Of a stretch of 64,000 bases of DNA, positions 26,228-35,446 are shown piece after piece. Position numbers and translations under genes: made by a program. Below the pieces are notes generated by a model. It was given only the letters and a program-made list of their open reading frames with translations. It had not been told where the DNA came from and did no database searches. Source of the stretch: an uncultured Duncaniella sp. (lineage in GTDB: Bacteria; Bacteroidota; Bacteroidia; Bacteroidales; Muribaculaceae); contig NZ_CAJTMT010000002.1 in NCBI RefSeq assembly GCF_910577345.1, positions 162,410 to 226,409 of the forward strand. The letters run 5' to 3'. The stretch's first letter is position 1; every line of letters begins with the position of its first letter.

Positions 26228-27175
26228 TTAATGTCCGGCAGTGCTGTCGGACAATTGCTTTTCGACGTCGAGTGCGGTCTGGAGCATGTAGCGTTTCAGC
26301 AGTTCGGCGTATTGTGGCGTTGATTTGAAGCGGGTGATCTGAGCGTCAAGTGTGTCGGCGAGTGCGGGATTGTCTTTGTTGACTACCCACGACTGGAACT
26401 GGGTGAATGACACGGGTGTGGATATGTCGACATCCGGATAGTCCTTGGCCAAGTGTACGGCTTTTGCTTCGTTGACGACTGCAAATGGGATTTTGCCCAT
26501 GGCCGTGAGCATGACGAGCTGTTCGGCGCTGCGGATGGAGTCATGGCGCAGGATGATAGTGTCGCCTATCTCACGCGAGAGGTTTTGCAGACGTTCGGCT
26601 GCCGGTGACCCCTCCAGGGTCCAGACCTCCTTTCCTCCAAGGTCAAGGCGAGAGGTGATTGTCGAATCACGGCTGATGAGGACCTGCTTGTCAAGGTAGA
26701 CAGGTTCGGTGAATCGGAAGGCCTCACGGCGTGAGGCTGTGATGGGAAGATCGGAGATGACAACGTCGTATTTCCCTGCTTTCAGTTCGTCGAGAGCTTC
26801 GTTGACCGATGCGACGGGATAGAATTTGACATTGTCGCCGTAGAGAGCGGCCATGTCCTTCATCATCTCGTAGTTGAATCCGGCGAGACTGTCGCCGAAA
26901 CGGTAGAGCGACATCGGGGAGTAGTCAATTGCTACGTTTATTGTATCTCCGCGACCGCGGACATATTCATAGCCGTGGCCGGGGACAGGCGACGAGCAGC
27001 CTTTGACGGTCACGATGATGCCGATGGCAATGAGTGTCAGCGAAAGGAGGATTCCTCCGCGCGGTGCGCGGAACAGTGAGCGCAGACCGCCGTTCTTTTT
27101 GGGAGCCGGGGTCGGTGTGGTGCGTTTTTCATCGTCGTTAGCCTGACGAGTCGGTTTATTCTGGTCTGTGGACAT
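26228..27175 (-). CDS. Membrane-anchored family 3 solute-binding protein
   Basis: 315 residues from the ATG at 27173-27175 (an upstream in-frame TTG is less likely). Cytoplasmic, charged N-terminus (~1-40), one TM helix (~44-60, ILLSLTLIAIGIIVTVKGC), then an SBP_bac_3 periplasmic domain (INVAIDYSPMSLYRF, LDELKAGKYDVVISDLPITASRREAFRFTEPVYL). It resembles the N-terminal part of MltF but lacks the lytic transglycosylase domain, and no amino-acid ABC genes are adjacent. It could be a sensor or an MltF-like regulator of the envelope. An inverted repeat (27181-27210) directly precedes the start. Confidence 0.75.
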   Translation of the reverse strand: MSTDQNKPTRQANDDEKRTTPTPAPKKNGGLRSLFRAPRGGILLSLTLIAIGIIVTVKGCSSPVPGHGYEYVRGRGDTINVAIDYSPMSLYRFGDSLAGFNYEMMKDMAALYGDNVKFYPVASVNEALDELKAGKYDVVISDLPITASRREAFRFTEPVYLDKQVLISRDSTITSRLDLGGKEVWTLEGSPAAERLQNLSREIGDTIILRHDSIRSAEQLVMLTAMGKIPFAVVNEAKAVHLAKDYPDVDISTPVSFTQFQSWVVNKDNPALADTLDAQITRFKSTPQYAELLKRYMLQTALDVEKQLSDSTAGH

Positions 27176-27180
27176 AAGCA

Positions 27181-27210
27181 AATCAGGTAGATTTATGGTT
27201 CTACCTGATT
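27181..27210 (-). promoter_or_regulatory. Inverted repeat before the SBP start codon
   Basis: AATCAGGTAG (27181-27190) and CTACCTGATT (27201-27210) are perfect 10-bp arms with a 10-nt loop, ending 5 nt before the ATG. It could hide the start in a hairpin or be a protein-binding site. Confidence 0.5.
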
Positions 27211-27297
27211 ATATAAACAACCGAGCCGCCTCCGGAGGTTCGCAGGAGGCCGAAATCGACGGATAATCCGATTATGATGTCCGGGCAGTGGGAGGTG

Positions 27298-29277
27298 TTA
27301 GTTTACGAAGTCGACAATCACGCCCATCTGGAAACGGCGAGGATTGAGGGGGTAGTGGGGAAGGGAGAAATAGTTGTCGTCGCCAAACATGCCTTGGTTC
27401 AGGTGTGAGTAGAGCACGAAGAAACGTGCGCGTGAGAGCTTGAAGTTGGCGTAGGCGTTCATGAAGGGGTAGTTGCCGCATTTGATTTCACGCTGGTTGT
27501 AGAAGGCCATGGTCGATGGCTGATAACCGGGAGCGTAGTAGCTTGTGTAGTAGTCCATATCGACTCCCAACTGCACCTGCAGCACTTTCGCGATACGGAA
27601 ATAGAAGTAGAGGTTGGAGTAGACGGCAAACTGCGGGAGCGGAATGACGGCATCGTCGGATGATTTCTGATAGATGAGCGTGTTTTCCCAGTTGAGCGCG
27701 CGCCAACGGAGGTTTTGCTGCACCTTTACGCTGAACACCTGCACACTTCCACCGTTCTGCACGGGGAGCATGTCGGGGCTGAAGTAGATGTGGTTCTGTA
27801 TGTTCTCGACACCGACGTTGACAAAAGTGCCGGTGTGGGGCAGGTCAAGCATACCTCCGAAACGCAGACGGCGTATCTTGCCGAAATCGTTTTTCCACGC
27901 GAAGTGGTTGGAGATATAGTTGTTCATCAGGTAGGGGGCGGTTGTGTTGCTGAAATGGCCGTAGCCCTTTACCATCACGGTGTCGCCGAGGAGTTTGATG
28001 CGGGTCGACACATTGCCCTCCGCCTTGATTTCTCCTGCGGCGGCCCCGACGAGACCAAGACTTGCGGTTGCCTCGTAGTTGAGAAGATGGCCATGCTGTT
28101 TGACGAGCTGTGCGCCGACATAAAGGAGGTTTTGGGTCTCCTTACCTTTCAGTCTTGAATCGAACGGATAGGGTGTCAGCCCTTCGGGACGGTCGTCACC
28201 GGAAATCGCGAAGGTGTCAGGGGTCTGTTTGTAGGTGCGGAGTTCGTGGGTCAGGAATGCACCGAGACCGGCCTTGGCATATTTGTTGAAGCCTTCGAGG
28301 AGCGATACGCCGATGGTGTTGCGCAGTGAGCTGTAGGAGGTGAGGTCGTAGGTGTCGTTTGTGCTGATGTAATGATTGGTCCAGAAATCTTTTTCCTGAG
28401 TTGAGTTGGTGTTGGTGAAACGGTGACGGCCACTGTTGTAGTCGAGAGTCCAGATGAAGCTCGACACGGGGATGTATTCTCTCGCCACGACAGAGTCATT
28501 GTCATCCTTCTCCTCACGCCAATAGCCCACTTTGTAGCGGTGGTTCATGTAGAACTCTTTTCCGACGACGCGGGTGTGGGAGTTGGTAAGGTTTGTGGGA
28601 ATACTCTTCGGATTGATGGTCGACACGCCGCCCTGCAACTGCGCGGGGTCGAGGATGTAGAGGTCGTCGGTGATACCGCCGTTCTCCTTATTAATCATGT
28701 TGTAGGCATTGAAGAATCCCTGAAACTCATAGCGGTCGCCTGTATAGGAGCCGGAGAGTCCCCATGTCAGGCCTTTGGCTGCCTGATTCTCATAGCTGCC
28801 TTTTGAGTAGGGGTAGGAGACGAGCACACCTATCTGGGAGCGCCTGTTGAGGTTGCCTGAGAAGAGGAATTTGAACCAGTCCTGGGCAAGTTCGCGTCCA
28901 CCGCCCGTGTTGTAGCCAACCTGCGACATGGGGATGCGTGTGTTGAAGAATCTCATAGTTTCGAGATTCGGAATCCAGAACTGCTTTGCGTCGCGGAAAA
29001 AGAAATCGCTCATGGGCTCGCTGTCCATGAATATCATATTCTTGCCCACGGATGCCTGGTTGCCGGTCGTAGCGAAGGCCGGACTGTAGGATGAGGGGAC
29101 TGCTGTCTTGTGGTAGTTGAACAATAATGTGTCCATCGGGGCACGCTCGCGCAGGCCGAGTGGCTGCAGGATGCGCCAGGAATAGGAGAGTGAGTCATTG
29201 GGGATGTCGTCATGCGCGCTTACCCCGCCAAACCCTGCAAGTAATACTGTGAGTATGATTAGGAGATGATGTTTCAT
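27298..29277 (-). CDS. Putative outer-membrane porin (Bacteroidetes Porin_10-like)
   Basis: 659 residues from the ATG at 29275-29277 (MKHHLLIILTVLLAGFGGVSA signal peptide); the in-frame TTG at 29289 is rejected. Long beta-barrel sequence with alternating aromatic strands and a terminal strand RRFQMGVIVDFVN. N-terminal motifs (FNYHKTAVPSSYSPAFATTGN, PMSDFFFRDAKQFWIPNLETMRFFNTRIP) are typical of the large putative-porin family of Bacteroidetes. Substrate unknown. It has its own promoter; the anchored solute-binding protein gene lies 120 bp downstream and may be co-transcribed. Confidence 0.82.
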   Translation of the reverse strand: MKHHLLIILTVLLAGFGGVSAHDDIPNDSLSYSWRILQPLGLRERAPMDTLLFNYHKTAVPSSYSPAFATTGNQASVGKNMIFMDSEPMSDFFFRDAKQFWIPNLETMRFFNTRIPMSQVGYNTGGGRELAQDWFKFLFSGNLNRRSQIGVLVSYPYSKGSYENQAAKGLTWGLSGSYTGDRYEFQGFFNAYNMINKENGGITDDLYILDPAQLQGGVSTINPKSIPTNLTNSHTRVVGKEFYMNHRYKVGYWREEKDDNDSVVAREYIPVSSFIWTLDYNSGRHRFTNTNSTQEKDFWTNHYISTNDTYDLTSYSSLRNTIGVSLLEGFNKYAKAGLGAFLTHELRTYKQTPDTFAISGDDRPEGLTPYPFDSRLKGKETQNLLYVGAQLVKQHGHLLNYEATASLGLVGAAAGEIKAEGNVSTRIKLLGDTVMVKGYGHFSNTTAPYLMNNYISNHFAWKNDFGKIRRLRFGGMLDLPHTGTFVNVGVENIQNHIYFSPDMLPVQNGGSVQVFSVKVQQNLRWRALNWENTLIYQKSSDDAVIPLPQFAVYSNLYFYFRIAKVLQVQLGVDMDYYTSYYAPGYQPSTMAFYNQREIKCGNYPFMNAYANFKLSRARFFVLYSHLNQGMFGDDNYFSLPHYPLNPRRFQMGVIVDFVN

Positions 29278-29380
29278 AAGTGACTGCAAAGATACGCCAA
29301 AATGCGGACATAAAAAAAATTATCCGTCATCACGACGAATAATCTTCTTACCTTAAATCTAATACCATGAAAAACTGATG

Positions 29381-29411
29381 CAAAGGTAGGGAGTTTTTGT
29401 GAGACTCCAAA
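29381..29411 (-). promoter_or_regulatory. Promoter of the putative porin
   Basis: Minus strand: -33 TTTG (29408-29411), 19-bp spacer, -7 TACCTTTG (29381-29388), ~100 nt upstream of the start codon. Confidence 0.7.
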
Positions 29412-29653
29412 TTTTTATGTTTAAAAACATCTCGTGTTTAACATTATTTTAAGTATCGCAGTTTATGTCTGACAAATTATTAACACTTATATCTAATTCT
29501 CGTGAGTTTACTAACATCAGTTAACATTATCCATGATATTGCAGAATTGTAGCAATTATGGGACAGATTCTTTCCAAATTGCCTGTTCCACTCCTCTGTC
29601 CGTCACAAACGATGCGTCCTTTAGAGGATTTTTAAATAGCCTCTTAATTGTGA

Positions 29654-29684
29654 GGGCAGACGATATATCCCACATCGTCTGCCC
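29654..29684 (-). terminator. Hairpin after the DUF1593 gene
   Basis: GGGCAGACGAT / ATCGTCTGCCC, 11-bp perfect arms with a 9-nt loop, ~180 nt past the stop of the last gene of the redox operon. No T-run follows on the minus strand, so intrinsic termination is uncertain. Confidence 0.4.
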
Positions 29685-29865
29685 CCGCCTATAAAATGCA
29701 GTTCATCGACGTAGCCGATGAGCTATCTGAATAGAGTGTTTATGCGGATAGAATTTAGACTTTCGGATTTGTTACATGCAAAGTTACAAAGCTTACGCCT
29801 GCATACTGTTACACAAATTGCCTCAATTCTTGTCATAATTTCAGTTCCCCGTGCAATGACTAGAC

Positions 29866-31230
29866 TTATTTTGCATCTTTCAGCCACTTCCATCTTTCGG
29901 CCCAGTCGCGCAGAATCTCTTCGCGCCATTTGGCGATGCTCGCTGTTCCCTGCCATTTTGAGGGCTTTCCGTCGGCAGAAGTGAAATCGAGACGGTCGGT
30001 GAACCATGTTTTTCCGAGTTTGACAGGAACAGGGGTGATGGTAGGGCTGCTGTGATCGAATTTCTTCTCTCCGGGCCACTCATTTCCTGCCACGAATTCG
30101 CCTTTGTGTTCCGGAAATCCCGGCAGAGTTGAGCTGATTGTATAAGGGAGTCGTGCAGGGGCTTTCGGTGAATAGCGGACAGTGTAGATACCATCCCCTT
30201 CATATCGGCCTTCCCAGTTCTGACGGTCGATTGTCAGGATGAACCCCACGCTGTCAATCGCAACTCCTTCGGATGGACCTTTCAACCTCCATTCCATAAG
30301 TGAATAGACAGGTACGGTATCGGTCGCGCAGAGTGGGCCGTCAATGATGTATTTCGGACTCGCCGACATCGGGATGAAGCTTCCGCCCCAATGCTCACCT
30401 TGGGGATTCTCCGCATCGCCGCTCATCAGATAGAGGAGCGACGGGGTGTCGCCCATCTTGACAATGCCTTTGTAATAGTTGATGAAGTCATCACCCATCA
30501 CTCCGGCACCTTTCATGAATGTAGGCCAGTAGGCAGCCTGATAGAGGGATTGGTCATTGGCTGAACCGATGAATCCGCGATAGGATGCATTGTTCTCGAC
30601 AAACCACAGATTGGGGAAGTTCTCAACGATATAGTTGTAGGCATTGGAACCCCATTTCTTGTTGGGACCACCTATCCAGTAGACACGGATGTCGTCGGCA
30701 ATATCGGGCGCGTCATGGAGAGCCTGAGTCACATCCTCCAGTGCACCCCAGACGAGAACCCATAGCGGACGGTTGTCTTTTTCTGCAGAGTTTCCTTTGC
30801 GACGCGCACATTCCACAATCCACTCCGATCCTTCGGTCGGAGTGTCGTAGCCTTTCAGCGGTGCAAGGCTTTTTCTGCCCTGCTTGGTGATAGCTCGAAG
30901 TTCATCAGGCGAGGGATATGCGTCGGCTATTCCCGAAGCTTTCAATCCGCGTTGCAGTTTCGGAAGGTCGAGCTCATATTCGTCAATCATGCGGAGTATC
31001 TCTTCCTTGGAGCCTTCACCGAAGGATGGTGAGGAGACAAGGCCTTCGATGTCGAACTCGTTGGCATACATCAGCAGATGTATCATGGATTGATTGTCAT
31101 CCGGATCTGTGCCTCCGATGTCAGTGCTGATAAGTATACGGTGACGCGGATTTGACTTCACAACCTTCTCACCGGCTGAGAGGTGAAGGCTGCAGATGAG
31201 TGTCAGCAACAACAGTAACTTTTTCAACAT
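29866..31230 (-). CDS. DUF1593 secreted nucleoside-hydrolase-like protein
   Basis: 454 residues; signal peptide 1-19 (LLLTLICSLHLSAG). The N-terminal DUF1593 domain has a nucleoside-hydrolase-like fold with the acidic metal motif ISTDIGGTDPDDNQS (~residues 33-47) and PLWVLVWGALEDV. Residues ~350-454 look like the C-terminal beta domain of this family (RYSPKAPARLPYTI). Members occur in polysaccharide-degrading bacteria and the substrate is not established. It lies 30 bp behind the ECF S-component gene and is the last gene of the operon. Release of a nucleoside or ribosyl compound for that transporter is an inference. Confidence 0.83.
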   Translation of the reverse strand: MLKKLLLLLTLICSLHLSAGEKVVKSNPRHRILISTDIGGTDPDDNQSMIHLLMYANEFDIEGLVSSPSFGEGSKEEILRMIDEYELDLPKLQRGLKASGIADAYPSPDELRAITKQGRKSLAPLKGYDTPTEGSEWIVECARRKGNSAEKDNRPLWVLVWGALEDVTQALHDAPDIADDIRVYWIGGPNKKWGSNAYNYIVENFPNLWFVENNASYRGFIGSANDQSLYQAAYWPTFMKGAGVMGDDFINYYKGIVKMGDTPSLLYLMSGDAENPQGEHWGGSFIPMSASPKYIIDGPLCATDTVPVYSLMEWRLKGPSEGVAIDSVGFILTIDRQNWEGRYEGDGIYTVRYSPKAPARLPYTISSTLPGFPEHKGEFVAGNEWPGEKKFDHSSPTITPVPVKLGKTWFTDRLDFTSADGKPSKWQGTASIAKWREEILRDWAERWKWLKDAK

Positions 31231-31260
31231 GCCTGTTTAGATATGATTAATGAAGAATGC

Positions 31261-31782
31261 TTACTTCCTATTATCGGTCAGGACGAAGTTGAGCAGGAGC
31301 CATCCTCCGAGAATCTGGAGCAACATTCCGGGAATACCGATGCGGAAATCCTGGCAGGCTGCCATGAAATCGGTCTTCAGCGCCCACTCGGCAAGGGTCC
31401 CGGTGAATTGATAGGCAAGGACTACGGTCGCGAGCATCCACAGGCTTGCTTTGCGGAATCTTGCAGCCGCATATCCGGCGAAGATGGCAAGCAGTCCCGA
31501 CTTGATCATGATGGCAGGAAGAGCTGCAACCGGTGGCATTCCGAACAGGAGTGAATTGATGACAGAAGAGGCGAGTGCTGTCAGCAGTCCGACACGCCAA
31601 CCATATTTATAGGCACCGATGAGTGTGAAGAAGTAGATTGGCAGCCATGTCACTCCTCCTTGCGGAATGAGGTGGAAGAGCTGAGGCATGATGATGTTGC
31701 CTATCACGAAGAGCGCGGCGGTCAGATAGGTGCGCGAGTTGTCAAATTGAAGAGAATGAAGTTTTATTGTTGTTGTTTCCAT
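31261..31782 (-). CDS. ECF transporter S-component-like membrane protein
   Basis: 173 residues with five to six TM helices (YLTAALFVIGNIIMPQLFHL, VTWLPIYFFTLIGAYKYGW, VGLLTALASSVINSLLFG, WMLATVVLAYQFTGTLAEW, GMLLQILGGWLLLNFVL). The size and the G/A-rich helices fit the substrate-binding S component of energy-coupling-factor transporters. No EcfA or EcfT is in the window, so a shared module would be needed. Substrate unknown. It lies between DUF1893 (24-bp gap) and DUF1593 (30-bp gap). Confidence 0.7.
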   Translation of the reverse strand: METTTIKLHSLQFDNSRTYLTAALFVIGNIIMPQLFHLIPQGGVTWLPIYFFTLIGAYKYGWRVGLLTALASSVINSLLFGMPPVAALPAIMIKSGLLAIFAGYAAARFRKASLWMLATVVLAYQFTGTLAEWALKTDFMAACQDFRIGIPGMLLQILGGWLLLNFVLTDNRK

Positions 31783-31805
31783 GATTCAGTATTTTATTCT
31801 TGTAT

Positions 31806-32237
31806 TCACACAGGTTTCATCTTGTTTAGGAAACCTTCGATGAGAGGCAGGCATTCCTCGGCTGTCTTGCAAGCGGCACAAAGTTGCTCGACGGGGCAAA
31901 TCCCTGTGCCTGCACGGCTGATTATGTTGTCTACGCAAAGAGGCGACTCCACCTTGACGCCGCTCTGTCCGAAAAGCTCCAAGGCCGGACGGCTGATTAC
32001 ATCGGTGTAGACCGACACGACTCCTCCGGCAACCATTATGGCGGCGGCTCCCTTGCCGATTACCTTGTCGGCAATGAATGCGTCGGAAAGCAGGGCAGGG
32101 CGGCTTTTGAATATTCGGTAGAGGTCCTTCACGCCACGCTCGTGGCAGCGGACAATCTCATCGCCGTTCACGATGACGCATGAACATCCCTCGGTGTGGA
32201 GGATGTCAATAGCTTTTTTCTGTATGTCGGTCATCAT
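31806..32237 (-). CDS. DUF1893 domain protein
   Basis: About 143 residues. The start is set at an ATG pair (32232-32237) just after the upstream stop at 32242; an ATG at 32247-32249 would overlap that stop. DUF1893 features: ILHTEGCSCVIVNGDEIVRC, DKVIGKGAAAIMVAGGVVSVYTDVIS and a C-terminal Cys-rich part (GTGICPVEQLCAACKTAEEC). DUF1893 is related to a cytidine-deaminase-like fold; activity is unknown to me. The C-terminal cysteines and operon position beside iron-sulfur proteins suggest a redox or metal link (inference). Confidence 0.8.
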   Translation of the reverse strand: MMTDIQKKAIDILHTEGCSCVIVNGDEIVRCHERGVKDLYRIFKSRPALLSDAFIADKVIGKGAAAIMVAGGVVSVYTDVISRPALELFGQSGVKVESPLCVDNIISRAGTGICPVEQLCAACKTAEECLPLIEGFLNKMKPV

Positions 32238-32241
32238 TTCG

Positions 32242-33636
32242 TCAGGCATTCTGCTTGAGGTTTTCGACGAAAGCATCTATGCGGTGAAGCTCAGAGGGGA
32301 TATCGATTGACTGGGGACAGTGAGGCCCGCACTGATTGCAACCGATACAATGGCTTGCCTGACGCAGACGCGGGACAGAGCGGTCGTAGCCGACAAGGAA
32401 AGCACGGCGTGCCTTGCGGTACTCCTCGCCGTCGTGTCCTTCGGGAATGTTGCCCTCGTTGACACATTTATTATAATGCAGCAGGATTGACGGGATGTCG
32501 ATGCCGTAGGGACAGGGCATACAGTATTTGCAGTCGTTGCAGGGGATGGTTGGATACTGCATCATGAGGTCGGCTGTCGTGTAGAGGAAGTCCATTTCCT
32601 CGTCGGTCAGAGGCTTGAAGGGGGCGTAGGTGCGCAGGTTGTCCTCCAGATGCTCCATGTAGGTCATGCCGCTAAGGACTGTCAGCACGTCAGGATGGGT
32701 ACCTGCATAGCGGAAGGCCCAAGAGGCCACGCTGCGGTCCGGCTCGGCCTGTTTCAGGCGCGCGACGACATGGTCGTGGAGGTTCGACAGGCGACCGCCG
32801 AGAAGCGGTTCCATGATGACGGCCGGAATGTTGCGTTTGGCAAGCTCGTTGTAGAGATACTCGGCGTTGGTGTTGCGCGGATTTATCTCCTTCGCATGTT
32901 TCCAGTCGAGATAGTTTAGCTGAATCTGCACGAAGTCCCATTTGTATTCGTCGTGTTTCGACAGGAGATAGTCAAACACTTCGATGTCGCCGTGGTAAGA
33001 GAAACCGAGGTTGCGGATGCGTCCAGCCTCACGTTCCTTCAGCAGGAAGTTGAGCATCCCGTTGTCGATATAGCGGCCATTGAGCGACTCCATGCCTCCC
33101 ATGCCGATGCCGTGGAGGAGCAGATAGTCGATATAGTCCACCTGCAACTCCTTGAAAGAGTTGTGATACATCTCCATCGAGGCTTTTCGGCTCCATGTCG
33201 AGGGTGAGAAGTTGGAGAGTTTGGTGGCGATGTAGATACTTTCGCGCGGATGGCGTTTGAGAGCTATTCCGGTGGCGCGTTCGGAGAAGCCTTTGCAATA
33301 GGCAGGCGACGTGTCGAAATAGTTCACACCGTGGGCAATGGCGGTGTCGACGAGGCGGTTGACCGTTTCCTGGTCAATCACGTCGTTGCCGTCCTCCTTG
33401 ACTGTCGGCCAGCGCATACACCCGTAGCCGAGGAGTGATACCTTGTCGCCGGTCTTTGGATTGGTGCGGTATTCCATCTTGTCGGTGGGGATTTCGGGCA
33501 GAGCAGTCCGGTTGCCGGTCACAACGTTGCTCTTTGAGTCGCATCCGGCAAGTCCGACACCCAGCGCTGATGCACCGATGCCCATACGTTTTAGGAAGTC
33601 ACGGCGGTTGAGTCCCTTGTTATCTTCGTGTTTCAT
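32242..33636 (-). CDS. Ferredoxin-type aldo/keto reductase with Tat/lipobox leader
   Basis: 464 residues. N-terminal twin-arginine motif LNRRDFLKRMGIGAS and then a possible lipobox GLAGC: exported folded, perhaps lipid-anchored. Aldo/keto reductase barrel from ~60 (LLGYGCMRWPTV, YFDTSPAYCKGFSE with the catalytic Asp/Tyr region, IYIATKLS). The C-terminal region carries two 4Fe-4S-type Cys sets (CNDCKYCMPCPYGIDIP; CIGCNQCGPHCPQSIDIP). It probably exchanges electrons with the polyferredoxin encoded 37 bp upstream. Substrate unknown. Confidence 0.87.
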   Translation of the reverse strand: MKHEDNKGLNRRDFLKRMGIGASALGVGLAGCDSKSNVVTGNRTALPEIPTDKMEYRTNPKTGDKVSLLGYGCMRWPTVKEDGNDVIDQETVNRLVDTAIAHGVNYFDTSPAYCKGFSERATGIALKRHPRESIYIATKLSNFSPSTWSRKASMEMYHNSFKELQVDYIDYLLLHGIGMGGMESLNGRYIDNGMLNFLLKEREAGRIRNLGFSYHGDIEVFDYLLSKHDEYKWDFVQIQLNYLDWKHAKEINPRNTNAEYLYNELAKRNIPAVIMEPLLGGRLSNLHDHVVARLKQAEPDRSVASWAFRYAGTHPDVLTVLSGMTYMEHLEDNLRTYAPFKPLTDEEMDFLYTTADLMMQYPTIPCNDCKYCMPCPYGIDIPSILLHYNKCVNEGNIPEGHDGEEYRKARRAFLVGYDRSVPRLRQASHCIGCNQCGPHCPQSIDIPSELHRIDAFVENLKQNA

Positions 33637-33672
33637 TTCTTTTTTCGGATTTGGTTGATAAGATGTGCCCTA

Positions 33673-35178
33673 TCAGATTGTACGGTGGACTTCATGGCCC
33701 TCCACATAGATGGCGCTGAACGGACGTGAGGGGCAGAGGTTCTCACAGGCTCCGCAGCCGATGCAACGTTCGGTGTTGACGACGGGAATCTTCACGGAAT
33801 CCGGGTTGGATGCATCGGACGGCACCATGCTTATCGCTCCTGTCGGGCAGTGGCGCGCACAGTTTCCGCATTCGACGCCGTCGGTGAGCGGCACGCAGTT
33901 GTCCTTGACCCAGACAGCGTGGCCAATCTGTGTGGCTGACTTTTCAGCTGAGGTGAGCGGACGGATGGCTCCTGCCGGGCAGACTTCCGAGCATTTCGTG
34001 CATTCCGGTCGGCAATAGCCACGTTCGTAGGACGATTCCGGTTGCATGAGTGTCAGAATATCGGTCGAGGGACGAAGAACACCGTTTGGACACACCGAGA
34101 CGCAGAGTTGACAGGCTGTGCAGTGTGAGGCCATGTTGCGCAGGCTGACTGCTCCCGGAGGAACAATGCGTGTGTGGCGCACGGGTATCTTTTTGTCGGC
34201 TATGACGGCCAGACCGCCGTCCACGGTCTTTTCCTGAGCTTTGACGGTTGCAGTAGCCGCGATTGTTGCTGTCACTCCAAGGAACTGTCGTCGTGAGGCA
34301 TCGGTTTTGGAGCTGTCGCCGGCGAGTGTCGGTTCTGCTGTTGTGGCGGCAGGGACAACTGTACGGCGGCGGGTGTAGGATATGGCTCCTTGATGGCATT
34401 TTTCGAGACAGTCCATGCAATCCACGCAGCGGGAATAGTCGATTGAGTGGGTCTTGCTGTCGATACATGCGGCCTTGCAATTGCGGGCGCAGAGTCCGCA
34501 GCCGTTGCATTTCGAGGTGTCTATGACAGGTTTGAACCATGAGAAGCGCGCGAAGAAACCGAGGACTGTGCCGACCGGACAGATGGTGTTGCAGTAAGTG
34601 CGTCCGTTGCGCCATGCAAGTATCGCAAGGATGATGAGTGTCATGGTGGCGACTGCGAGGGTGGCAGTTCCGCGCATCCATATATCCACGTTGGCGAAGG
34701 CGTAGCTGTCATGCTCTTCCGCCCATCCGGCAAGAAGATTGTTGACCCACTGCCAGAGTGGCGACAGGAGGCTCTGGACCATGCGGCCGTAGGCACTATA
34801 AGGAGCGAGGAGCGCGACGAGCGAGCCTATCCCCAGGATGATACCGGCTGCCATGATGGCAAGCATTGTGTAGCGGAGAATGTTTTTTGCAGGGGAGTAG
34901 CGGTAACGGTTCTTGCGGGCTTTCTTTCCGAGCCATCCGAAGCCGTCCTGCATTATTCCTAACGGACATATCACCGAGCAATACAGTCGGCCGAATAGGA
35001 GGGTAAGCACTATCAGCCCGACCACTACCCCCACGTTGAGAGCGAGGAGTGCGGGCAGAAACTGGATTTTGGCCAGCCAGCCGAACCATTGGTGGACGGT
35101 GCCGGTGAAATCGAGGAAAAGCAAGCTTATCAGCACGATTACGGCCACGGCCACTGTCTGTCGTAGTCTTTTTAGCAT
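33673..35178 (-). CDS. Membrane polyferredoxin, NapH-NapG-like fusion
   Basis: 501 residues. Residues 1-215 have four to five TM helices with NapH/CcoG-type CPLGIMQD and CPVGTVLGFF motifs. Ferredoxin sets follow at ~225-265 (CNGCGLCARNC, CVDCMDCLEKC). A Tat-like signal SRRQFLGVTATIAATATVKAQ lies internally near residue 296. Four more clusters come after it (CTACQLCVSVC, CTKCSEVC, CGNCARHC, CIGCGACENLC). The order equals NapH followed by NapG in one chain. It would move electrons from the membrane to periplasmic partners, most simply the aldo/keto reductase downstream. First gene of the five-gene operon. Confidence 0.85.
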   Translation of the reverse strand: MLKRLRQTVAVAVIVLISLLFLDFTGTVHQWFGWLAKIQFLPALLALNVGVVVGLIVLTLLFGRLYCSVICPLGIMQDGFGWLGKKARKNRYRYSPAKNILRYTMLAIMAAGIILGIGSLVALLAPYSAYGRMVQSLLSPLWQWVNNLLAGWAEEHDSYAFANVDIWMRGTATLAVATMTLIILAILAWRNGRTYCNTICPVGTVLGFFARFSWFKPVIDTSKCNGCGLCARNCKAACIDSKTHSIDYSRCVDCMDCLEKCHQGAISYTRRRTVVPAATTAEPTLAGDSSKTDASRRQFLGVTATIAATATVKAQEKTVDGGLAVIADKKIPVRHTRIVPPGAVSLRNMASHCTACQLCVSVCPNGVLRPSTDILTLMQPESSYERGYCRPECTKCSEVCPAGAIRPLTSAEKSATQIGHAVWVKDNCVPLTDGVECGNCARHCPTGAISMVPSDASNPDSVKIPVVNTERCIGCGACENLCPSRPFSAIYVEGHEVHRTI

Positions 35179-35446
35179 AAGTTATTGCAAGTTTTTGGAT
35201 TTACACTTGGTTTATCGTTGATTCTTTGGTATTGATACTTATTGTCCGATGATGCTATTGCTATGTGTGATGAACCCTCTTTTTCCGTTTCTATAAGCGG
35301 ATTTCTGTAAGCAAATGAAACTTAGAGCAATCAATATTGCAAATTTAAGATAATTATTTTAAACTTCGATAAAACAAAACTCGCGATAACTTACCAATAT
35401 TACGGTTATTGGTGCATTTTTTGCCTTTGAGCTTGGAAATAGATGC

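Larger units (their letters stand above)
29290..29865. other. 576-bp intergenic region
   Basis: Contains the porin promoter (29381-29411) and a hairpin (29654-29684). The rest is AT-rich with no ORF, RNA or repeat that I can support. Confidence 0.6.
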
